Made by a program: the position numbers and the translations under genes
Shown: positions 44,036-52,194 of the stretch, one piece after another
Position numbering within the stretch: the first letter of the stretch is position 1
How the letters are laid out: every line of letters starts with the position of its first letter
DNA from: Flavobacterium chungbukense
Lineage (GTDB): Bacteria > Bacteroidota > Bacteroidia > Flavobacteriales > Flavobacteriaceae
Length of the DNA stretch: 64,000 bases
Direction: 5' to 3'
Assembly (NCBI RefSeq): GCF_020805785.1
Contig: NZ_JAJGZV010000009.1
Span: forward strand, 62,001-126,000
Notes under the pieces: model-generated
The model's database searches: none
Told to the model about the DNA's origin: nothing
What the model saw: only the letters and a program-made list of their open reading frames with translations

Positions 44036-44064
44036 AGAAGAAGCTGTCCTTTTGGACAGCTTCT
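44036..44064 (-). terminator. Terminator of the Lys/Ala-rich protein gene
   Basis: On the minus strand GAAGCTGTCC, loop AAAA, GGACAGCTTC, then TTCTTTTTG. Confidence 0.75.
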
Positions 44065-44116
44065 CAAAGTCTTTTATTAAAACCTTAGCACCTCAGTGCC
44101 TTAGTCCCTCAGAACC

Positions 44117-44671
44117 TTAATCCTGAATATATGTTTTATTACCATTTTTGTTAATATAGTATTTGCCGCCTCTTGGTCCTGTATATACTTTTTTACCATT
44201 GTATTCTCCAGTAACTTTATCTGGTACAGATGGTGCTTTTTCATTTGTTTCTTTTAAAGTTTTTGATGCTGATTTTTTAGCAGTTGCGGCATCTTTTTTA
44301 GCAGCATCAGCTTTTGCAGTAGATTTTTTAGCATCGGCTTTAGCTTTATCTGCAGCACTTTTAGCTTTATCAGATTCTACAGTAGCTTTTTTTGCATCAG
44401 CTTTTGCTTTTGTGGCTTCTTTGTCTGCTGTTTTTTTAGCTTTATCTGCTGTTTCTTTTTTTGCTTTTGATGAAGCTTCTTTTGCATCATCTGCTGCTTT
44501 TTTAGATTTTGCCGCTTCTTTTTTTGCATCTGCCGAAGCTTTGTCTGCAGTTGATTTAGCTTTTTTTGCTGAGGCTTCTGTTTTGCTTTTAGCAGCTTTT
44601 GCAGTTGTTTCTTGGGCATAGAAATTAGATGAGAAAACAACTATAAAACAGAATAATAATAATTTTTTCAT
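44117..44671 (-). CDS. Secreted Lys/Ala-rich protein with C-terminal PBCV-type basic adaptor motif
   Basis: 184 residues. A signal peptide (about 1-19) precedes about 120 residues made almost only of Ala, Lys, Asp, Glu, Ser and Thr in a histone H1-like or coiled-coil pattern. The tail VTGEYNGKKVYTGPRGGKYY matches the PBCV-specific basic adaptor motif, known from chlorella-virus kinases and scattered bacterial proteins. The signal peptide means it acts outside the cytoplasm, so DNA packaging in the cell is unlikely. A cell-wall, DNA or polyanion contact is possible. Function unknown. Confidence 0.8.
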   Translation of the reverse strand: MKKLLLFCFIVVFSSNFYAQETTAKAAKSKTEASAKKAKSTADKASADAKKEAAKSKKAADDAKEASSKAKKETADKAKKTADKEATKAKADAKKATVESDKAKSAADKAKADAKKSTAKADAAKKDAATAKKSASKTLKETNEKAPSVPDKVTGEYNGKKVYTGPRGGKYYINKNGNKTYIQD

Positions 44672-44734
44672 AAGGTTATACGTTTAAATTTCAATTAAAA
44701 TTAAACAATTTATTGTCATCTTTTTCGCAACACC

Positions 44735-47700
44735 TTAAAAATATGCGCGAAGCTGAATATTTCCAGTATGAATCGTCGATCCGGTTTCACTTTTGCGTCC
44801 TTGATAATTTAAATTGATATCTAAAAAAGACGTAATGTTCTTTTGCAGAAGCAGTTTCCAAACCAAATTTGATCCAGCCTGAAGCCCTTCTAACATTTGA
44901 AAACCTACAGATGAAAATTCATTTCCATTAAATTTATTTTCATAAAAAGAAAACTCTCCATTAACAGTTACTTTTTTTTCGCCTGCATAAGAAAACGAAG
45001 TACCAATTCTGTTTTGGTCTAAAGTTTCAAGATTTCCAGTTTGGTTTTTCTTGTTTTGAAGCTCATAAAAGAAATCCAGTTTAGTGTTTTTAGAGAATAA
45101 ATAACTCACTTTTGGTGCGATCTGCCAGCCTTTAATGTCATAATTTTTCTCAGCAAAATCTTTCGAAACCAAATCTGTTTTTATTGTTTTTGTAAAGAAA
45201 TTAAATAGCCAGCTTTTTTGATACAAATGCATGTATTGAATTTGATGTGAATAATTTCCAACATCTTGCGATCCGATAGAAAGCAGACTTTTTCCTTTAT
45301 TAATAAGATAAGAATAGGTAACAGAATGTTTTTGTCGACCACGATTGAAAAACAAACTATTTCTAAAACTCGAATTTAAACCAAGAATGTTTTCCTCTGA
45401 AGAATGAAATGGATTAAGTTCTAATTCGCCATCATTTCTAACTTTTCGATCTAGTATAAAAGAGGTTTGATTGTAGAAATAGGACAGCACTTTTTTATAT
45501 CCCTTCTCGTTCTGCCATTGCAACGGATTTAAAGTTAAGGATTGCGAAAATTTATTTTGATTGGTTTTAATATAAACCTGATTCGGCAAAAATATTCTAA
45601 CATATCTTGCTTGATCCTGATAAACTGCCACTTCAAACTCTTCCAATTCCTGAATTCCGTTTCCGTTATAATCATTCCAAGTATAAACTCCTTGCCCAGT
45701 CGGAACTTCAACATAGGTAAATTCTTGTTGCGCAATGGTTCCAGAACTTGTTTCGTAGGCACTTCCAATTTGTATTAACTGATTAAAAAAACGATCGTTG
45801 TATAAAATTCTCGAGTTTAAAGAAGGTTCATTCTTTCGAGTTGCGTCTGTAAAATCTAGATTTCTATAACTGGCATAAACCGCTAAATCGGTAGTTTTAT
45901 TTTGAATTAATTTCGACTTTAAATAATAGGTTTGCGAATTATTAACATGCTGTAATAATCCGTTTTGCAAACTATCGTTTCGTCTTTGCAAATAACCAAT
46001 TTCAACAAAAACTTTGGTGCTATCACCACGTCCTGCAAAAACGCCATATTCTGAAAAACGCTGGCTTAAAGTAGAAAACTGATTGGTAATTTTATCTTTT
46101 TCCTGATTGTCTTCCAATTGCATACTGCCGCCAACCCAGTTTTTACCAAAATGATATTTAGTTCTGGTTTGATTCCTAATAAATTTTGAAGTCGAAGCTG
46201 TAGCATCAGAATTCAAGAAGCTACCATTGTTTTCAATCGTCCAATTTTTGAGTTTGAATAAAGCTGTCGTGGTATGTCTAGAACCAGCATAACTTTCACT
46301 AAAATCTAACTTCTCAAATTGATAAGTCAGCAAACCGATATTTGAAGTTTTTTCTTTAGAAAATAAATCAAAATTGAAACCTGTAACCAAAAGACTTTGA
46401 TTGCCCAAAAGTGTTCCAGTTAAATTCCAATCGCGGTTAAATTCTATATTGTACAAACGTTCGACAGATTTAAAATCCTGCTGTACATATTGATAATTGG
46501 CAAAAGCATCTAAACTCCAACTTCGAGAGAAAAGCCGTTTTTTTAGATTGGTTTTAAAAGCGATTCCTTCATTATCAGCATCATCAATTCCAGAAAATAA
46601 ATTTTGATCGTTATTGCTAACTGCCAATTCAAAATCGACTAAAGTTTTTTCATTCGGATTATATTTCCCTAAAAAGGTCGCAATCTGAAGTTTTATTGGT
46701 GCGACAAGCTGTACAATTGGCTCGTAATTTCCTTGTAAAATACCATTTATAGGTTCTACATATTGGTAAATTCGTTCTACTGAATTATTGTTTTGAATGA
46801 TGTAATTTCCAGCATTCGCGCCCACAAGACTAAATCTCACATTGTATAAAACATCAGCAGAATTGTTAGAATATTCATAAACTTCGACCGAATTGATAAT
46901 CGTCTTTTTATATAAAATTTTGTTGTCGGCATATTTATCTTCGTAAGCAGAAGGCGCTTTCATTAAATTAACGTCATCTCCCGCTTCACTTAAAATCTGA
47001 ACTTGTTCTGGCGAAAGATTTTGCTGTAAAGGCTGATTCTTCATATCGTTTTCAGAATAAATATAACCTCCAAAACTCCAGTTTTTGTTTTCATGCGTTG
47101 CGCCTGCGTAAGTGACCAATCGATTGTAATTTCGTTCAGAATATTGGTATTCAACATTAATACGCATTTCGGAGTTGATCGGAAAAAGTGACGTAAAGAC
47201 TATTTCTCCCGCATTATAATCAATTACATAATCGTTGTTTTCGCCTCGTTTCAGCAAAACACCATTTACATAAACACGTTCTGAACCTGAAATAACCAAA
47301 ACATATAATTCGCCATTTTGACCTTTTAATTTATATGGACCTTGATTTCCTTCCTGACCTGTAAAAGTGCTTTTGGCATATTGACCTTTCACAAAAGCAA
47401 CTGAAGCAAAAACATTGGTTTTACTTTTTTCAGTATCAAAATCAAAACTTGCAGAAATTCCCTGAACTTTTTTATTGAAGCTCAAAAATTGTGTTTTTCT
47501 GTTTTCTAAAAAGACATCGCCTGCGCGAATGTTCCAATCATCGCTAAAAAGTTCCATGAAAATATTATCGAACTGATCTAATTTCTGAGAATAACCGCCA
47601 TCTTGCAACGGAATGTTACTATCTTGAAGTGAAGCGCGCAAACTCACTTTTTCTGAAATCTTGCCCGTAATCTGTAAATCTAAATTGGAATTTAAAACCG

Positions 47701-48166
47701 TACTCTGATTATTTCCGATAGTGATACCTCGCGTAATGCTACCAGAAGTATTTAATCCGTCAAAAGGAGCGACTTTTTTAGCATTTGCATTGTTGTCAAT
47801 TCGATACAATTTTTCAGTTCCGACATCATTGGTTACAATTTGGTCGGATTTATAAAGGCTGTATTCTTTAGTTAAGAAATCAGGATATTGAAGGTAATTG
47901 ACAATTAAAGTGTCTGATGCCGCTTGGAATTTTTCATTTAAAAGTAAAAAACCTTTTTGAAAATCAATTTTGTAGAACGACGAATCTATCGGCTCATTTT
48001 TAGTATTGAAAAGCTGAAAAAATCCAGAATTAATACTGACTTTCTCAAGCCGAATAGTATCTTTTGAAGCAATTACTTTTTTGGTTTTGTACAGCGATTC
48101 CGTGTCCTGCGCTTGAACCGCAGAAAACCAGAAGAAAACCGTCAAAAACAGTAATTTTTTCAACAT
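44735..48166 (-). CDS. Very large predicted outer membrane protein
   Basis: 1143 residues with a signal peptide (about 1-19). An N-terminal section of beta-domains ends near residue 360. It includes GSITRGITIGNNQSTVLNSN and NWNIRAGDVFLENRKTQFLS. It is followed by some 700 residues of alternating strands that close with HTGNIQLRAYF, a terminal Phe as in outer-membrane barrels. EF-hand-like DYNGNGIQELEEFEVA is visible. It resembles long Bacteroidota surface proteins of unknown function. TACTTTTG lies upstream at 48189-48196. Confidence 0.75.
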   Translation of the reverse strand: MLKKLLFLTVFFWFSAVQAQDTESLYKTKKVIASKDTIRLEKVSINSGFFQLFNTKNEPIDSSFYKIDFQKGFLLLNEKFQAASDTLIVNYLQYPDFLTKEYSLYKSDQIVTNDVGTEKLYRIDNNANAKKVAPFDGLNTSGSITRGITIGNNQSTVLNSNLDLQITGKISEKVSLRASLQDSNIPLQDGGYSQKLDQFDNIFMELFSDDWNIRAGDVFLENRKTQFLSFNKKVQGISASFDFDTEKSKTNVFASVAFVKGQYAKSTFTGQEGNQGPYKLKGQNGELYVLVISGSERVYVNGVLLKRGENNDYVIDYNAGEIVFTSLFPINSEMRINVEYQYSERNYNRLVTYAGATHENKNWSFGGYIYSENDMKNQPLQQNLSPEQVQILSEAGDDVNLMKAPSAYEDKYADNKILYKKTIINSVEVYEYSNNSADVLYNVRFSLVGANAGNYIIQNNNSVERIYQYVEPINGILQGNYEPIVQLVAPIKLQIATFLGKYNPNEKTLVDFELAVSNNDQNLFSGIDDADNEGIAFKTNLKKRLFSRSWSLDAFANYQYVQQDFKSVERLYNIEFNRDWNLTGTLLGNQSLLVTGFNFDLFSKEKTSNIGLLTYQFEKLDFSESYAGSRHTTTALFKLKNWTIENNGSFLNSDATASTSKFIRNQTRTKYHFGKNWVGGSMQLEDNQEKDKITNQFSTLSQRFSEYGVFAGRGDSTKVFVEIGYLQRRNDSLQNGLLQHVNNSQTYYLKSKLIQNKTTDLAVYASYRNLDFTDATRKNEPSLNSRILYNDRFFNQLIQIGSAYETSSGTIAQQEFTYVEVPTGQGVYTWNDYNGNGIQELEEFEVAVYQDQARYVRIFLPNQVYIKTNQNKFSQSLTLNPLQWQNEKGYKKVLSYFYNQTSFILDRKVRNDGELELNPFHSSEENILGLNSSFRNSLFFNRGRQKHSVTYSYLINKGKSLLSIGSQDVGNYSHQIQYMHLYQKSWLFNFFTKTIKTDLVSKDFAEKNYDIKGWQIAPKVSYLFSKNTKLDFFYELQNKKNQTGNLETLDQNRIGTSFSYAGEKKVTVNGEFSFYENKFNGNEFSSVGFQMLEGLQAGSNLVWKLLLQKNITSFLDINLNYQGRKSETGSTIHTGNIQLRAYF

Positions 48167-48188
48167 AAATACTTTAACTCTAAAAAGT

Positions 48189-48196
48189 CAAAAGTA
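48189..48196 (-). promoter_or_regulatory. -7 element for the large outer membrane protein gene
   Basis: TACTTTTG on the minus strand, 22 nt before the start codon. Confidence 0.5.
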
Positions 48197-48237
48197 GTAT
48201 TTATAATTGGGAAAATCGGGACTTGAATTTTTGAGTT

Positions 48238-48453
48238 TTAGATTGATGAAGCATTTTCTTGTGCGTGCTTTTTTCTTTCTGCGCGATAAGAAATAAAAAC
48301 ACCAATTGCGCTTAAAAAAGGAGCGATTGCTAATTGGAAGTCAGAAAATTGAATGTCTTTAAAATCTTTCGAGAAAACTGGAATTAAAATTACGACTATG
48401 AATACAAATGCAACAGTAAGAAAAATTATTGTGAATGTTTTTCGGTTTTTCAT
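48238..48453 (-). CDS. Small two-helix membrane protein
   Basis: 71 residues. Membrane helices at about 7-27 and 42-58 flank the segment FKDIQFSDFQLAIAPFL; the tail is charged. The same pattern (LKNISLADFRISIGPLL) forms the N-terminal third of the chimeric frame at 48986-49552, so the two are paralogues. No family recognised. It lies 29 nt after sdpI on the same strand, which suggests a part in the Sdp-like system. Confidence 0.6.
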   Translation of the reverse strand: MKNRKTFTIIFLTVAFVFIVVILIPVFSKDFKDIQFSDFQLAIAPFLSAIGVFISYRAERKKHAQENASSI

Positions 48454-48482
48454 ATAATTTTATAAAACAGGTTTAATGGTTT

Positions 48483-48833
48483 TTACTCAGTGGTTTTTGA
48501 TTGATTTAGCTTTAACTTCTTTTCCGTTTGATACAAAACAATTGCAACAGACAATATTAATCCTATAAATACTGAAAAGTTAGTAAATGACGTACTGCCA
48601 AAAATTGCATACAGTATAATTTGAACTAATAATAAAAGAGATAGAATTTTTAAGAAAAGATTGGTGCTGTATTTTTGTGCAAAATCCCAATTCTGTTTGT
48701 TTTTCATTGAGTTTGACGTTCTGTAACCATACAATGAATTTATATTTTTTGGAGGAAATACTTTAGTTACTAGCATTATAAACAATACTATTATAACAAT
48801 CGGATTTTTCGATAAAAGAGTTAGTGTTTCCAT
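48483..48833 (-). CDS. sdpI: SdpI-family membrane protein (immunity-type)
   Basis: 116 residues with three membrane helices (about 10-26, 58-78, 83-103) and the SdpI-family signature FPPKNINSLYGYRTSNSMKN followed by WDFAQKYS. In Bacillus, SdpI protects cells from the SDP toxin and senses it. I start at the ATG 48833; a longer frame would begin inside the duplicated terminator. The gene lies just beyond the aspartokinase-fragment repeat, separated from the sdpC-A-B operon by it. Confidence 0.85.
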   Translation of the reverse strand: METLTLLSKNPIVIIVLFIMLVTKVFPPKNINSLYGYRTSNSMKNKQNWDFAQKYSTNLFLKILSLLLLVQIILYAIFGSTSFTNFSVFIGLILSVAIVLYQTEKKLKLNQSKTTE

Positions 48834-48912
48834 AAAAGTGTTTTTAAATCTTTGTTTGGAGATTTCGTTTTCGAATATACAAAAAAGAAGGAATTGAGCA
48901 ATAAAACTTACA

Positions 48913-49405
48913 AAAAAAGGCTTCACTCTGAAGTGAAGCCTTTCTACTATAATTTGAATAAATAATTACCTTTTATAAAGCAATATTAACTTAATTCTTT
49001 AGTCACAATCTGCATCGTTTCACGGCTAACTTGTTTCAATAAAACTTCTTTATTAGCTTCAACAGTGTGCGCCGCTTCTTCTGTAAAGTGACGAATCGTG
49101 TATAAAGTCACATTTTCGCTGTATTCAACTTTGAATTTTTTAGAAAGAATAGCATTCAATTCTGGGAAATTTCCAAATTTATCTTCCACGCAAACAGAGA
49201 AACTAATCGCAGAATTCTGAATCAAGTTTACTTTGATTTTAAATTCATGAAACAATCCAAAAATCTCACTGATGTTTTCTTCCATAATGAAAGAGAAATC
49301 AATAGATGAAAGCGAGATTAAAAGCTGTTCTCTTTTTACAATAAAACATGGATATTGCGGTTCAAGATCTACACCTTTAGAAACACAAGTTCCTTTTAAT
49401 AAAGG
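48913..49405. repeat. Left direct repeat: detached copy of the aspartokinase 3' end and terminator
   Basis: This stretch matches 52547-53042. It includes the GGCTTCAC terminator stem and the last 420 coding bases of aspartokinase. Coding differences number six (98.6% identity), all silent. Identity stops sharply at AATAAAGG. The two copies flank the Sdp-like island. Confidence 0.95.
48914..48945 (-). terminator. Copy of the aspartokinase terminator
   Basis: AAAGGCTTCACT, a short loop, AGTGAAGCCTTT. The same stem as at 52549-52582 with a different loop. Confidence 0.8.
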
Positions 49406-49552
49406 TCCAATAGAAATTCTAAAATCTGCTAATGAAATATTTTTCAGATTTTCTTTTTGAAGAAGCGGAAATAAATTGAAAGCGATATATAATAGAACAA
49501 TTATTAAAAAATCAGTGTAAATGTTTTTCGATTTCTCATTTAAAAAAAACAC
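48986..49552 (-). pseudogene. Chimeric frame: small membrane protein N-terminus fused to aspartokinase C-terminus
   Basis: 188 residues in one open frame. Residues 1 to about 49 carry a membrane helix and NISLADFRISIGPL, paralogous to the 71-residue protein at 48238-48453. From PLLKGTCVSKGVDLEPQ onward it is identical to aspartokinase from its residue 281 or so, including the ACT-domain tail. The kinase core is absent, so it cannot make aspartyl phosphate. It begins 8 nt after the DUF5808 gene, so it could be translated in the Sdp operon. It is most likely a recombination product. Confidence 0.85.
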
Positions 49553-49560
49553 AGATTAAT

Positions 49561-49791
49561 TTATCTTTTTATGCCCTCAGACAAAATCATAAAAAACAGA
49601 ATTATGATAATGCAAATAAAAATGGAGTTAGGATTAGCAAAGTTAATTGTCCATCCCATCTCTTTTATCTTTTTAGGAGGAAACATTCTTTTGTCATCTG
49701 GATTATAATAGAAAAGTCCCCAAATCCAGTTGTTTGGATCGTTATGCCAATTGTTTTTTTCTTCTTCGGATGGATCTTGATTGTAAGACAT
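49561..49791 (-). CDS. DUF5808 small membrane protein
   Basis: 76 residues. The soluble N-terminus has NNWIWGLFYYNPDDKRMFPP and GWTINFANPNS, the DUF5808 signature, followed by one membrane helix (about 52-71). The domain occurs in small Gram-positive and Bacteroidota membrane proteins; function unknown. Its start overlaps the sdpB end by 50 nt, implying coupling, so it is probably part of the Sdp-like system, perhaps in immunity or processing. Confidence 0.75.
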   Translation of the reverse strand: MSYNQDPSEEEKNNWHNDPNNWIWGLFYYNPDDKRMFPPKKIKEMGWTINFANPNSIFICIIIILFFMILSEGIKR

Positions 49792-50686
49792 TTTTTAAAG
49801 ATATAAATTTAGTTTTAAAAAAGGCAAAAATTATGTTTTCATCATCTAGGTACAAAATTAATGCTGATGCCATAGAGAAAAAGAAAGTAACTAATCCATG
49901 AGTTATAAGAATACTAAAATGAAAGAGTAATCCTATTATGAGAAATATTTTTTTTAGCTTTATGTTTGAAGCTAAAATGCACGCGAATAGCCCTAATTCT
50001 AAGATAATAACCAACCAAGTTATTATAGGTGTGAATGAGCTTAAAGTTATTATGCTATATAATTTTTGTAAATACGAAGGAGCTCCAAAGATGTTATTTG
50101 TAAACCAATAATAAGCGCATGTTCCATCTCTCCATTCATTGTTGTATAATTTTCCTATGCCTGCATGTAAATATATTACGGCAACCTGTAATAATATCAA
50201 AAAATAATATGTATTAAAGAAAACATTGATTGCTTTTCTTGCTTTTGTATTAATGTGTTTACTAGTTTTCCATTGATTTAGTCGATTATCAAATAGACAA
50301 ATAGGAATTAATAATATGCTTAAATTTGAAGCTATCTGATCTCCGCCATCAACTCCTAAAAATGAATTGCAAATACTTAAATGAACCCACGAATGTAAAA
50401 AACATGTTAATTGAGGAAGATAACCAGTTGTAATAATTAATAAGATAAGAATGGAAGCAACTTTAGCGAGTATGGGATGAAATAGTGTGAAGATGCTAAA
50501 TTGTTTAAAAAAGATTATTGCGGCAAATTTTGTTTCATCGTTCAACACTAAATCAAAATTAGTAATGTATTCAATATTGTTAAAAGTAATAGTGAGTAAA
50601 GCACTTATTGCTAGCAATAGCCTTACAAGCATTAATCTTTCAGTGAAAATATTTTTTTGTTCTAATGATGCAATTAATTGATTCAT
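49742..50686 (-). CDS. sdpB: SdpB-family antimicrobial peptide system membrane protein
   Basis: 314 residues with six or seven membrane helices (about 15-36, 60-80, 85-105, 155-175, 215-240, 248-285). The phrases LHSWVHLSICNSFLGVDGGDQ and AVIYLHAGIGKLYNNEWRDG match SdpB and related HTTM/gamma-carboxylase-like membrane proteins. In Bacillus, SdpA and SdpB turn the SdpC precursor into the active SDP peptide. The start overlaps sdpA by 4 nt. The neighbours make SdpB more likely than a generic HTTM protein. Confidence 0.85.
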   Translation of the reverse strand: MNQLIASLEQKNIFTERLMLVRLLLAISALLTITFNNIEYITNFDLVLNDETKFAAIIFFKQFSIFTLFHPILAKVASILILLIITTGYLPQLTCFLHSWVHLSICNSFLGVDGGDQIASNLSILLIPICLFDNRLNQWKTSKHINTKARKAINVFFNTYYFLILLQVAVIYLHAGIGKLYNNEWRDGTCAYYWFTNNIFGAPSYLQKLYSIITLSSFTPIITWLVIILELGLFACILASNIKLKKIFLIIGLLFHFSILITHGLVTFFFSMASALILYLDDENIIFAFFKTKFISLKNVLQSRSIRRRKKQLA

Positions 50687-51252
50687 TTTTCAGTGATTTC
50701 AATTGGATATACTATAAATGATGAAGGGTAATCTGGTTTTCTTTTTATTATATTCCAAGGAAGCATTATTTGAGTGACAAATAAATATTTTCCTTTGAAG
50801 TTAGGAGTGTTCCCTTTTTTTATTATAATCTTTTTATAATGAATTCTTTGCTTTTTAATCTGTTCGTTAACAGAATAAATATTAGTTGACTTAATATAGA
50901 TAGGCTTAACTGAATCAGTAACTATTTTTTGAAAAACAGTATTCATTTCAATATTTAAAACTCTATTTTTCCTAGATATACCAAAATAATATTCACCTGT
51001 AAAGCTTTTTAGATTTTTCAATTTTGGCTCTAGAGTATTACAATCAAAGATATGAAGTTGTGATTCTCTAGAGCTTTTAGTGAAAAAAGCCCATCCTTGT
51101 GGGAATACCGATGTCAATTGGGATTTGGCAGTATACTGGTTATTTAGAGGATTATTTCCAAAATATATTGCTGTTACTTTAAAAAAAGTTAAGACAACAA
51201 TAAGAGTAGATAAACTAAAAGAAAAAAAGGATAATTTGGATATTTTATTCAT
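50683..51252 (-). CDS. sdpA: SdpA-family antimicrobial peptide system protein
   Basis: 189 residues with one N-terminal membrane helix (about 9-30). The SdpA signature VFPQGWAFFTKSSRESQLHI lies at about 49-68. SdpA is required with SdpB to mature the SDP toxin in Bacillus. The gene lies 21 nt after sdpC and overlaps sdpB by 4 nt, so the three form one operon in the order C-A-B. Confidence 0.87.
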   Translation of the reverse strand: MNKISKLSFFSFSLSTLIVVLTFFKVTAIYFGNNPLNNQYTAKSQLTSVFPQGWAFFTKSSRESQLHIFDCNTLEPKLKNLKSFTGEYYFGISRKNRVLNIEMNTVFQKIVTDSVKPIYIKSTNIYSVNEQIKKQRIHYKKIIIKKGNTPNFKGKYLFVTQIMLPWNIIKRKPDYPSSFIVYPIEITEK

Positions 51253-51273
51253 TATGTTTTCTTAAGATACGAT

Positions 51274-52053
51274 TTAAATACCCTCTAATTCAAATGTTAT
51301 TTCGGATTGATAATCATCAATCAAGTATCTCTTTTCTGATGATAATTGTGAATTTGCTTCATCAGGAAAAGGTTCGAATGGTTCAAATTCATCAATTGGT
51401 TCTATAGGAGCTTCCTGTGCAACGATTACAATGATTAATACTGCTGCTGCAGCTATCCAAACTGCTGCCCATTTGTAGTAATAATCAGGCATTACGTTTT
51501 TTGAAGTTTGTTTTTCAGATTTGATATCATTTAGTGCTTTTATAAGGTCTTCTTTAGAAGATTTTTCATCAATATTATATTTGTGTTTTAAATTAGAGCT
51601 GAATTTTTTTGCTACTAAAGAAACTTCCTCTTTGTTAAGATTTGAAATTTCATAAGTGATATTTGATATTTTTGTTGAGGCATCAGAAAAAGTGGCTTTA
51701 ATTAAATAATAATCTCCTGAACCAATTTTTTTTCTAAAATTGGATAAATAATTTGGATCAGTCGATTTTATTCGGTTTATAATTTCATTTTGAAAGTTTA
51801 TTATTTCTTCAATCTGTGATTTATCGGCAATAAATGATCTAAAGTTTAAATCTTTTAAATCGCTCATTTTATTTGCAACAGGTCCTTCTAAGAACATCAC
51901 GCCTTTAAAAACTTCTTCATCAGTGAATGAACTCTTTTTCATTTCTTGTGTATCATTTAAAATTTCATCTTTTGTGCAACTAAACAAAAGAAACATCAAT
52001 CCAGTTATTGTTGGAATATGATATTTTATGGAAATTGATTTAATTTTTTTCAT
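51274..52053 (-). CDS. sdpC: SdpC-family toxin precursor (lipoprotein variant)
   Basis: 259 residues. The family signature SFTDEEVFKGVMFLEGPVAN is at about 42-61. Near the C-terminus a strongly hydrophobic segment (about 194-213: KWAAVWIAAAAVLIIVIVAQ) corresponds to the stretch released as SDP toxin in Bacillus. It is followed by an acidic Pro/Glu/Phe region. Two points differ from Bacillus SdpC. The signal ends in a lipobox (LFSC, Cys26), and Cys26 is the only cysteine, so the mature peptide cannot hold a disulfide. Processing sites are unknown. Confidence 0.82.
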   Translation of the reverse strand: MKKIKSISIKYHIPTITGLMFLLFSCTKDEILNDTQEMKKSSFTDEEVFKGVMFLEGPVANKMSDLKDLNFRSFIADKSQIEEIINFQNEIINRIKSTDPNYLSNFRKKIGSGDYYLIKATFSDASTKISNITYEISNLNKEEVSLVAKKFSSNLKHKYNIDEKSSKEDLIKALNDIKSEKQTSKNVMPDYYYKWAAVWIAAAAVLIIVIVAQEAPIEPIDEFEPFEPFPDEANSQLSSEKRYLIDDYQSEITFELEGI

Positions 52054-52078
52054 AATTATTTTTTACAGTTTATGGTTA

Positions 52079-52086
52079 CAAATCTA
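52079..52086 (-). promoter_or_regulatory. -7 element for the sdpC-A-B operon
   Basis: TAGATTTG on the minus strand, 25 nt before the sdpC start. Matches TAnnTTTG; no -33 is visible, which fits an activated or repressed promoter. Confidence 0.45.
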
Positions 52087-52119
52087 TATTATATTGGCTG
52101 CCAGTCTTAGTTGAAAATC

Positions 52120-52133
52120 GGTTATTAAAAACC
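52120..52133. promoter_or_regulatory. Candidate operator in the sdpC/xre divergent gap
   Basis: GGTTATTAAAAACC is a near-perfect 14-bp dyad lying between the two divergent promoters. It is the best symmetric site for the XRE regulator, but this is inference. Confidence 0.3.
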
Positions 52134-52146
52134 TAAATCCGAATAA

Positions 52147-52175
52147 TTGTAAAATAATTCTTATGTTTATATTTG
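52147..52175 (+). promoter_or_regulatory. Promoter of the XRE regulator gene
   Basis: TTG at 52147, 18 nt, TATATTTG at 52168-52175. Confidence 0.55.
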
Positions 52176-52194
52176 TTTTTTTAAATTGTTAATT

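Larger units (their letters stand above)
43580..44116. other. Gene-free gap rich in palindromes
   Basis: No coding frame is convincing. The gap holds AAACCCCAGCGGGGTAAAAT near 43871 and the long inverted repeat at 43917-43984. It also holds a TCGCTTCTCCGAAGC fragment near 44012, the terminator of the Lys/Ala-rich protein gene, and CTTAG/CTCAG words at 44083-44118. Confidence 0.6.

Noticed and set aside
44163..44621. Plus-strand frame of 152 codons rich in Ala, Ser and Phe
   Set aside because: It is the complement of the Lys/Ala repeat gene and owes its openness to that low-complexity sequence.
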